From Strigamia acuminata (taxonomy: Eukaryota > Arthropoda > Chilopoda > Geophilomorpha > Linotaeniidae): 64,000 nucleotides of DNA. The notes beneath the pieces were generated by a model that was given only the letters and a program-made list of their open reading frames with translations, had not been told where the DNA came from and searched no databases. A program made the position numbers and the translations under genes. Shown in pieces: positions 44,801 to 53,500 of the stretch. The stretch covers positions 65,729,369-65,793,368 of the forward strand of contig OX442314.1 in assembly GCA_949358305.1 (NCBI GenBank), read 5' to 3'. Position 1 is the stretch's first letter; each line of letters begins with the position of its first letter.

Positions 44801-46050
44801 GCTCTATCCTGAAAAATTTCGACGTTTTTCTGGATGAGAGAGATTTACTAAGACTAAGGAGCCGTCTAGGGAAGTCAGCGCTTCCCTTCGACGAGGCATT
44901 TCCCATCATTTTACACCCGGATAGTTGGGTAACAAGACTAATCATCAAGAAGGTCCACTTACAGCTCCTGCATGGTGAGCTGAGTGAGACGTTTTACCGG
45001 TTGAGAGACAAGTATTGGATTGTAAGAGGACGCCGAACGGTCAAGGCTGTGATCCGGAGTTGCTTGGTCTGCAAACGAGAGCGGTTGGAACGCAATAACC
45101 CAGCCACTGGTGACCCTCCTATGGAGCGCGTCACGCCGGCAGCCCCGTTCCAGCATACAGGAATTGACCACCTCGGCCCTCTCACAGTCAAGCATAAGGA
45201 GAAAGAAAGAAAAGTCTATATTCTGTTGTTTACCTGCCTAGTAACACGAGCGATCCATTTGGAAGTCTCTGAGAACCTTTCGGTGGAAAAGTTCCTTCTG
45301 GCCTTCCGTCGTTTCGGCGCCAGATTTGGGTACCCGGCGAAAGTGTTCTCCGACAACTCCAAAACTTTCGAGCGAGGAAGCCAGGAGATACAGTCGTGGG
45401 GTAAATTGCTGACCAAGGATGGGATCCGGACGTTCCTTTCGGAGAAGAGAGTGGTTTGGTCGTTCATCCCACCATTGTCACCTTGGGCTGGAGGAGCCTG
45501 GGAGAGACTTGTGCGTTCGGTAAAAGATAAACTACGTAAGATGCTGCTGCGTAGGACTGTAGACTTGGAGACGCTTCAGACGCTAGCCGTCGAGATAAGC
45601 TCCGTGCTTAACTCAAGGCCCTTGTCTTACGTACATGAGGAGGTTGACGGCGGGAGAATTCTCAGCCCTGAGAATTTTCTCACTGGAGGAATGCCCAAGT
45701 GGGTTATCAACCGTCCACTGCACGCGATACAGAAGAAAGACCTACGGAGATTGGATAGAAAAAGACGACTTTTCGTTTGGGAGTTCTGGCGGATTTGGCG
45801 CGAGAGTTACCTGAAACAGCTAAGAAATTTTCATGAAGTCAAGGGCGACTCCCGTTTCAAGAATCCGGAAGTCGACCAGATAGTATTGCTGGAAAAGGTC
45901 GGCTGCAATCCGTACTTCTGGCCGCTGGCACGGGTCATCGGAGTCCTACCAGGCGAAGATGGTTTTGTGCGCGTCGTGAGAGTGGTTACAGCCAATGGAA
46001 AGGAATATCGACGCTCGGTCAAACACGTAAGGGCTTTGGAGCTGGACTAG
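41764..46050 (+). CDS. pol: BEL/Pao Gag C-terminus, protease and Pol, element B (frame separated from gag)
   Basis: The open frame that continues gag after the 1-nt insertion. The first in-frame ATG is at 41764, but true homology begins near 41805, so translation from that ATG is doubtful. It contains the Cys/His knuckles (CIFCKEGH, CFNCLQEGH, CRTCGGRHH), DUF1758 protease (MLDPGSHRSY), RT with YMDDLTSG, the RNase H-like region (VFCDAS, RLELTA, YYSDS), integrase (LLHGELSE zinc segment; GIDHLGP, FSDNS, GGAWER for the D-D-E triad) and the DUF5641 tail ending VRALELD. All enzymatic motifs are intact. No env follows. Without frameshifting this copy would not make a Gag-Pol fusion. Confidence 0.93.
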   Translation: MSWGQEVLQLRKTMSGSSDKDKDQRKGTMSTCATSKKAKESFSPKLTVGSAICIFCKEGHANAFCRKEMSVAEKTTIIQQNRLCFNCLQEGHRAMRCQVKTSCRTCGGRHHSSICRKLNTGSGGGIEKPKDVSANVSLAISSTLQLMIFTAELKTKSGGSHTIRGMLDPGSHRSYILKSVADRIRLKSCGSIEATAQRLNEEDNAGSTSYDVYKLLLQSRHGARELKVTALSARSLPHVYGIASPDTIQKVKDLGFELAEDLPSTAGNVDILLGVDVWWEICLDGRKRLDNRLGLVNTIFGWVLSGAAGSTDVFSESSRDVSCCNTCEIKTDRDLEKLWSLEAVGITAGERDSDFVRDRFEKSHKRMEDGRYQVCLPFNDKIGALESNWELALNQLSHTLRRIDSNSDHKERYNKAMWDYVKEEHAEVVPLAERYKKTGVYVIPHHPVIKEDRETTKFRVVFNASSAKKGLPSLNDCLYPGPSLNPDIVPVMIRFRLFCVVAIADIKQAFLQVLINPDHCDFLRFLWVSEEYFQEGYSWQNLWDHLVVLRMIVVPFGVNSSPFLLCAVIRAQGRLYLVLFPKEADALDKGIYMDDLTSGADGTQETVTHCVNLRRNLDEGKMPLVKWASSKADVFDALKDKDFHMRADKFEDLGVVKMLGILWSVQDDTLMFRIPTGVEIPQSRRGILSLLASVFDPLGLIAPVILRMKLLLQSMWGRDIKWDDIISEENREIVVKWYADLQRLTEARVKRWMGTYSGQEMDIDVFCDASPQAYGCAIYVRAASGATQLLLSKSRIAPTTKLTLPRLELTATVVGVRMVEYILEDFLPGYPVGKIRYYSDSMVALGWLKSDKNRWKPYVSNRVAEVLEKSSPSQWAYVPTDRNPADVLTRPCEAKNLLANRLWWDGPGQLEDLADEPEDVDLPMEEAKKEKVALVASDGEAHMCEVFKRFSSFNRLVRVFALMRRWLPFFARGRDLEVLEIEVAEERVIRLAQVLSFPDERQAAMLKEKVAKGSILKNFDVFLDERDLLRLRSRLGKSALPFDEAFPIILHPDSWVTRLIIKKVHLQLLHGELSETFYRLRDKYWIVRGRRTVKAVIRSCLVCKRERLERNNPATGDPPMERVTPAAPFQHTGIDHLGPLTVKHKEKERKVYILLFTCLVTRAIHLEVSENLSVEKFLLAFRRFGARFGYPAKVFSDNSKTFERGSQEIQSWGKLLTKDGIRTFLSEKRVVWSFIPPLSPWAGGAWERLVRSVKDKLRKMLLRRTVDLETLQTLAVEISSVLNSRPLSYVHEEVDGGRILSPENFLTGGMPKWVINRPLHAIQKKDLRRLDRKRRLFVWEFWRIWRESYLKQLRNFHEVKGDSRFKNPEVDQIVLLEKVGCNPYFWPLARVIGVLPGEDGFVRVVRVVTANGKEYRRSVKHVRALELD

Positions 46051-46102
46051 CGTGGTCGAGTCGCTTAGGCCGGCTGTCCGCTTCTTTTTCGGCTGGCAGC
46101 GA
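46051..46102 (+). other. Pre-3'LTR segment of element B
   Basis: 52 bp with CTTCTTTTTCGGCTGGCA before the LTR, the same as in E and C. There is no polypurine tract on the coding strand. Confidence 0.5.
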
Positions 46103-47676
46103 TGTTGCGAGCAAGAACGCAACAAAAAGATCTGGAGATTTCACGTTGTTTATCTTCTGAAAGAGAGAAAAGGCTTTTTAATTTTGTTGTCAAGTTTGAA
46201 TAGATTTGCAACTCTTATCTGACATGTCCAGTTGGTTTGCTGCCTTGTTGTCACGATCCTGGAAGTTCAAGGGGGTTGTCACTTCGCTTGCCACACCTGG
46301 AATGTTTGGAAGTTGTGTTTTTAGTCTTTTGGCATTGTTTTATGTGTCTTTTTCACTTGTTTGTGTTATTTCTAGTATTTATAAGTTTTCTCCTGTTTCC
46401 AGTTCACTTGTGAGAGAGATAGGCGTGCATCGGCAAGATGGCCGCCATAGCATAAGTGAGCTGGGAAACAGGAGAACTTGAAATAAGCACAATTGCAGTT
46501 TTAGTGCTTGTTTCACTGGTAATTTAATTTATACTAACTTGTATTGGTGTTTAAGGTAGTCCACAGGTGTCTTGGGTCGCTGGATGGACGTTGGACATCG
46601 TTTGTGAGCGTTTGCGAGCGTCGGGCGTGAGCGCACGCCTTGCGACGCCTCTCGTGGTCGTATGGGTCCTGCAAATGAGTTGAATCGGTCGGGTTTCAAT
46701 GTCCAAGCACTGGGAAAGTTGTACTGACCGTTCTAGGACGCAGATCCATCGTTGAGAAGGCCTGTGAGTCGCCCGCGACCTTGTCTGGCTCCATTCACGT
46801 CATTTTAGCAGTTGCATGGTCGCCATCTTAGATTTGGTGCTGCACTGGTGCCCTGTCATTGTTTCTTTTGGGGTTTTAATGGAACCTGGACATAGGGAAT
46901 ATTTACTAGTTATTGTTTGTATAAATTACCAATATTAAGAGTTATTAATCTAAGCTTTTACCTTTGTTATTGCATGGTTGTTAAGGGGTTAAAACTGTGA
47001 CACGTTGTGCCCTCTTTTGGTGGTGATTGGTTTTGGGTTCAGCATTGTGTTTTTGAGTGTAGATAATGTTAGTTTTAGCCTTTGATTTGTCTGTTAATTT
47101 TAAGTGAAGTGCTGTTTGCACAGATCATACTGTTATCAAGGTGTTAGGTTAAGTTTTGTCTTTATTTATGTTAAGTTTGACATCTGTTGTAGATATACGG
47201 AAACCTTGTTGGCACTATTGTTATTATTCAAATCTGTATTGTTTGGTCACTGACATTTATTGTAATCAGGTGACCAGTTGTTGAGAGTAGGTTGCTAAAG
47301 AAGCAACAGTTGTTATCAGTTGTTAAGTATTAAAACCAGTTGTTATTTTTCCTCCTTCTTTGGATAATTTATTCCTGGGTTTCTTTTACTTCAACATTCA
47401 TGATGACTTGTGAGTAGAGAGCTTTGCCTGCTCTCCTCCTCCCTGGGAGCACGGAATTTCTACCCAGCAGCTAAAGAGGTTTTGCCAATCACTTCATCTA
47501 AATGCAGTCAGGCCTAGTTTCATGCAGTCAGGCCTAACCCTTCTTCAAGTTAGGCTTATGCTCAGAGAGAGGATTTCAACTTGTCTCTTCAACCACTATA
47601 CAGTCTCGGGCGGTTTCCAGAGTTTGGTGACCAATTCGCCAGTTTTTTCCTGTGAGATCCAAGGTTGTTTGCTACA
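46103..47676 (+). repeat. 3' LTR of element B (1574 bp)
   Basis: No difference from the 5' LTR was seen. It contains the LTR hairpin at 46383-46480. It ends GCTACA and is followed by ATGA, the target duplication. Confidence 0.95.
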
Positions 47677-48960
47677 ATGAGATCAAAAGTCTATTCTCCC
47701 AAATCATTGGTTGGATGTTTCTAAAACTTACATTGGAGCCTTCTACTAAGGTTTAAACACTATTTCTGAACATTCAGAGACATTGGACTTGTGGTGTTTG
47801 TGCTAAGTCAACTGTGATGAGATCAAAAGTCTATTCTCCCAAATCATTGGTTGGATGTTTCTAAAACTTACATTGGAGCCTTCTACTAAGGTTTAAACAC
47901 TAATTCTGAACATTCAGAGACATTGGTCTTGTGGTGTTTGTGCTAAGTCAACTGTGATGAGATCAAAAGTCTATTCTCCTAAATCATTGGTTGAATGTTT
48001 CTAAAACTTACATTGGAGCCTTCTACTAAGGTTTAAACACTATTTCTGAACATTCAGAGACATTGGACTTGTGGTGTTTGTGCTAAGTCAACTGTGATGA
48101 GATCAAAAGTCTATTCTCCCAAATCATTGGTTGGATGTTTCTAAAACTTACATTGGAGCCTTCTACTAAGGTTTAAACACTATTTCTGAACATTCAGAGA
48201 CATTGGTGTTTGTGCTAAGTCAACTGTGATGAGATCAAAAGTCTATTCTCCCAAATCATTGGTTGGATGTTTCTAAAACTTACATTGGAGCCTTCTACTA
48301 AGGTTTAAACACTATTTCTGAACATTCAGAGACATTGGACTTGTGGTGTTTGTGCTAAGTCAACTGTGATGAGATCAAAAGTCTATTCTCCCAAATCATT
48401 GGTTGGATGTTTCTAAAACTTACATTGGAGCCTTCTACTAAGGTTTAAACACTATTTCTGAAAATTCAGAGACATTGGTCTTGTGGTGTTTGTGCTAAGT
48501 CAACTGCGATGTGAAATGAACTCAAAATTTTTTTTTTAAAATTTATTGCTTGGGTGTTGCTAAAACTTATATTGAAGGCTTCTACTAAGGTTTAAACACT
48601 ATTTCTGAACATTCAGAGACATTGGACTTGTGGTGTTTGTGCTAAGTCAACTGTGATGAGATCAAAAGTCTATTCTCCCAAATCATTGGTTGGATGTTTC
48701 TAAAACTTACATTGGAGCCTTCTACTAAGGTTTAAACACTATTTCTGAACATTCAGAGACATTGGTCTTGTGGTGTTTGTGCTAAGTCAACTGTGATGAG
48801 ATCAAAAGTCTATTCTCCTAAATCAATGGTTGAATGTTTCTAAAACTTACATTGGAGCCTTCTACTAAGGTTTAAACACTATTTCTGAACATTCAGAGAC
48901 ATTGGACTTGTGGTGTTTCTGCTAAGTCAACTGTGATGAGATCAAAAGTCTATTCTCCCA
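47677..48960. repeat. 140-bp satellite array, segment 3
   Basis: About nine monomers between elements B and C. The order of variant units, including AATTCTG, GAAAATTC, the divergent GCGATGTG unit at 48506 and the TTTCTGC unit, matches 26549-27832 of segment 2. This shows that the array continues the 5737-bp super-repeat on both sides of element B. No gene is present. Confidence 0.98.
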
Positions 48961-50514
48961 TGTAGCAAACAACCTTGGCTCTCACAAGGAATACTGGCGA
49001 ATTGGTCTGTAAACTCTGGAGACCGCCCGAGACTGTATAGTGGTTGATGAAACAAGTTGACCTCTCAGCCCAAACTCTAGGCCTAACTGCATCATGAGAA
49101 ATCAGGCCTAACTGCATTCAGTTGAAAATGATAAAGGAAGCTCTCTGGATACTGGGGAAAACCTTGTGCCTCCAGTGAGGAGGAGAGCATGCAAAGCTTT
49201 CTACTCACTCATTTGCATATTTCCCTGAGTAGGAAATAAGATCAGAAAAGAATGTTCAAAGCAGGAGTGAAAACACATCAACTTTTTAATCTTAACAACA
49301 AGTAACAACTGATTGCTTCTTTAGCAACCACACAACAACTGGTCACCTGCTTACAATAAATATCAGTGACCAAACAATACAGATTTGCATAATAACAATA
49401 GTGCCAACAAGGTTTCCGTATTTCTACAACAGATGTCAAACTTAACATAAGTAAAGGCAAAACTTAACCTAACACCTTGATAACATTATGACCTGTGCAA
49501 ACAGCACTTCACTTAAACTTAACAGATAATTCAAAGGCTAAAACTAATATTAATTACACTCAAAACACAATGCTTAGCCCAAACCCAATCACCACCAACA
49601 GAGGGCGCAACGTGTCACAGTTTTAACCCCTTTACAACCATGCAATAACAAAGGTAAAGGCTTAGATTAATAACTCTTAATATTGGTAATTTATACAAAC
49701 AATAACTAGTATATATTCCCTATGTCCAGGTTTCATTAAAACCCCAAACTAAATAATAACAGGGCACCAGTGCAGCACCAAATCCAAGATGGCGACCATG
49801 CAACTGCTAAAATGACGTGAATGGAGCCAAACAAGGTCGCAAGCGACTCACAGGCCTTCTCAACGATGGATCTGCGTCCTAGAACGGTCAGTACAACTTT
49901 CCCAGTGCTTGGACATTGAAACCCGACCAATTCAACTCATTTGCAGGACCCACACGACCACGAGAGGCGTCGCAAGGCGTGCGCTCACGCCCGACGCTCC
50001 CGAACGCTCACAAACGATGTCCAACGTTCATCCAGCGACCCAGGACACCTGGGGAGTTCCTTAAACACCAATACAAGTTAGTATAAATTAAATCACAAGC
50101 AAAACAAGCACTAAAACTGCAATTGTGCTTATTTCAGGTTCTTCCCGTCTCCCAGTTCACTTGCGCTATGGCGGCCATCTTGCCGGTGCACGACTATCTC
50201 CCTCGCAAGTGAACTGGAAACGGGAGAGAACTTACAAATACTAGAAACAACACCTAAAAGTGAAAAAGACACATAAAACAATTACAAAAGACTAAAAACA
50301 CAACTTTCAAACATTCCAGGTGTGGCAGGCGAAGTGGCAACCCCCTTGAACTTCCAGGATCGTGTCAACAAAGCAGCAAACCAACTGGACATGTCAGATA
50401 TGTGTTAAAAATCTATTCAAACTTGACAACAAAATTAAAAAAGCCTTTTCTTCCTTTCAGAAGATAAACAACGTGAAATCTCCAGATCTTTTTGTTGCGT
50501 TCTTGCTCGCAACA
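48961..50514 (-). repeat. 3' LTR of element C (1554 bp)
   Basis: On the minus strand it begins TGTTGCGAGC and ends TTTGCTACA. It is clearly related to the LTRs of B, D and E but with scattered substitutions and small indels. The LTR hairpin is at about 50135-50232, with better pairing than in B. The YY1-like loop motif is retained. Confidence 0.94.
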
Positions 50515-50566
50515 TCGCTGCCAGCCGAAAAAGAAGCAGACAGCCGGCTCAAACAAATCGACCACG
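50515..50566 (-). other. Pre-3'LTR segment of element C
   Basis: 52 bp. Read on the minus strand it carries CTTCTTTTTCGGCTGGCA before the LTR, the same as in B and E, and no polypurine tract. Confidence 0.5.
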
Positions 50567-53500
50567 CTAATCCAGCTCCAAGGCCCTCACGTGTTTGACC
50601 GAGCGGCGGTATTCCTTTCCATTGGCTGTAACTACTCTCACGACGCGCACAAACCCATCTTCGCCGGGTAGGACCTCGATGACCCGTGCCAGCGGCCAGA
50701 AGTACGGATTGCAGCCGACCTTTTCCAGCAATACTATCTGGTTGACCTCCGGATTCTTGAAACGTGAGTCGCCCTTAACTTCATGAAAATTTCTTAGTTG
50801 TTTCAGGTAACTCTCGCGCCAAATCCGCCAGAACTCCCAAATGAAAAGTCGTCTCTTTCTATCCAATCGCCGTAGGTCTTTTTTCTGTATCGCGTGCAGC
50901 GGACGGTTGATTACCCACTTGGGCATTCCTCCAGTGAGGAAATTCTCAGGGCTGAGAATTCTCCCGCCGTCAACCTCCTCATGCACGTAGGACAGTGGCC
51001 TTGAGTTAAGCACGGAACCTATCTCGGCGGCTAGCGTCTGTAGCGTCTCCAAATCTACGGTCCTGCGCAGCAGCATCTTACGCAATTTATCTTTCACCGA
51101 CCGCACAAGCCTCTCCCAGGCTCCTCCGGCCCATGGTGACAATGGTGGAATGAACGACCAAACCACTCGCTTCTCCGAAAGGAACGTCCGGATCCCATCC
51201 TTGGTCAGCAATTTACCCCACGACTGTATCTCCTGGCTTCCTCGCTCGAAAGTTTTGGAGTTATCGGAGAACACTTTCGCCGGATACCCAAATCTTGCGC
51301 CGAAACGACGGAAGGCCAGAAGAAACTTTTCCACTGAAAGATTCTCGGAAACTTCCAAATGTATCGCTCGCGTTACTAGGCAAGTAAATAATAGAATATA
51401 GACTTTCCTTCCTTTCTCCTTATGCCTGACTGTGAGAGGACCGAGGTGGTCAATTCCTGTATGCTGGAACGGGGCTGCCGGCGTGACGCGCTCCATCGGC
51501 GGGTCACCAGTGGATGGGTTATTGCGGTCCAACCGTTCTCGTTTGCAGACCAAGCAACTCCGGATCACAGCCTTGACCGTTCGGCGTCCTCTTACAATCC
51601 AATACTTGTCTCTCAACCGATAAAACGTCTCACTCAGCTCACCATGCAGGAGCTGCAAGTGAACCTTCTTGATGATTAGCCTTGTTACCCAACTATCCGG
51701 GTGTAACAAGATGGGAAACGTCTCGTCGAAGGGAAGCTCTGACTTCCCTAGACGGCTCCTTAGTCGTAGTAAATCTCTCTCATCCAGAAATATGTCGAAA
51801 TTTTTCAGGATGGAGCCCTTTGCCACCTTCTCCTTCACCATCGCGGCTTGTCTTTCGTCTGGAAAACTCAAGACCTGAGCCAAGCGGATGACTCTTTCCT
51901 CGGCAACTTCTATCTCGAGAACCTCGAGGTCCCTCCCGCGGGCGGAAAAAGGAAGCCAGCGCCGCATGAATGCGAAAACTCGTACGAGGCGATTAAAACT
52001 GCTAAACCGCTTGAAAACCTCGCATATATGCGCTTCTCCATCTGACGCAACTAAAGCTACCTTTTCCTTCTTTGCCTCTTCCATTGGGAGGTCAACGTCT
52101 TCGGGTTCGTCCACGAGGTCTTCCAACTGACCAGGCCCGTCCCACCAGAGACGGTTGGCCAAAAGGCTCTTTGCCTCGCATGGGCGTGTCAATACGTCCG
52201 CCGGATTTCGATCCGTCGGGACGTATGCCCACTGACTCGGACTTGACTTCTCAAGAACTTCTGCCACTCTGTTGGAGACATATGGCTTCCACCTGTTCTT
52301 ATTAGACTTCAACCACCCGAGCGCGACCATTGAGTCCGAGTAATACCTTATCTTCCCAATCGGATAACCCGGTAAGAAATCTTCTAAGATGTACTCCACC
52401 ATCCGGACTCCAACAACCGTTGCTGTCAACTCAAGGCGAGGTAAAGTCAACTTAGTGGTGGGGGCAATTCTGCTTTTGCTCAAGAGCAGTTGGGTTGCGC
52501 CTGACGCAGCTCGAACGTAGATTGCGCACCCGTACGCCTGTGGACTTGCGTCGCAAAAAACGTCAATGTCCATCTCTTGGCCCGAGTACGTCCCCATCCA
52601 ACGCTTCACCCGGGCTTCGGTGAGGCGCTGAAGATCGGCGTACCATTTGGCCACTATCTCTCGGTTCTCTTCTGAGATAATGTCGTCCCATCTGATGTCG
52701 TGACCCCACATACTCTGCAAGAGTATCTTCATCCTCAAAATGACTGGAGCTATCAACCCCAAGGGGTCGAAGACTGATGCCAATAATGACAGAATGCCCC
52801 TCCTGGACCGGGGGATCTCAACACCGGTGGGGATCCTGAACATAAGCGTGTCGTCTTGGACACTCCAAAGGATGCCCAGCATTTTGACAATGCCTAAATC
52901 TTCAAACTTGTCTGCACGCATGTGGAAATCTTTGTCTTTGAGTGCGTCAAAGACCTCTGCCTTTGATGTTGCCCACTTGACGAGAGGCAGCTTTCCCTCG
53001 TCAAGGATTCTGCGTAGATTGACACAGTGTTTTACTGTCTCTTTGGTTCCATCGGCACCGGACGTCAAGTCGTCCATGTAGATGCCCTTGTCTAGGGCAT
53101 CTGCCTCTTTGGGGAAAAGCACCAAATACAATCGCCCTTGCGCGCGGATCACAGCGCACAACAAGAATGGCGACGAATTCACCCCGAATGGTACGACTAT
53201 CATTCTTAAAACGACCAGATGATCCCACAAATTCTGCCAAGAATATCCTTCTTGGAAGTATTCTTCTGAAACCCAAAGGAATCGCAAAAAATCGCAATGG
53301 TCCGGATTAATCAGCACTTGCAGGAAAGCCTGCTTAATGTCTGCTATCGCCACTACACAGAAAAGGCGAAAACGGATCATAACTGGGACAATATCCGGAT
53401 TTAAAGAGGGGCCAGGATACAGGCAGTCGTTCAGCGAAGGTAGCCCCTTCTTCGCCGACGACGCGTTGAAAACGACACGGAACTTGGTCGTTTCCCGGTC

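Larger units (their letters stand above)
32290..47676 (+). mobile_element. BEL/Pao LTR retrotransposon B, split by the nested TK element
   Basis: Element with two 1574-bp LTRs in which I saw no difference, flanked by a 4-bp target duplication ATGA (32286-32289 and 47677-47680) in the satellite. The span is 15387 bp; without the nested element at 34526-40686 and one 4-bp duplication it is about 9.2 kb, matching C. The nested insertion separates the 5' LTR and most of the leader from gag-pol. Gag-pol also carries a 1-nt insertion. This copy is therefore probably not autonomous now, although a genomic RNA could still supply Pol. Confidence 0.97.

Noticed and set aside
44000-46000. Numerous 60-180 codon frames on the opposite strand of gag-pol regions
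   Set aside because: They are out-of-frame or antisense shadows that recur at the same place in each copy and contain no recognisable domain.
40773-46050. Programmed ribosomal frameshift between gag and pol in element B
   Set aside because: A, C and D have gag and pol in one frame, and B differs from C and D by a single inserted base at the junction. No slippery heptamer is evident there.
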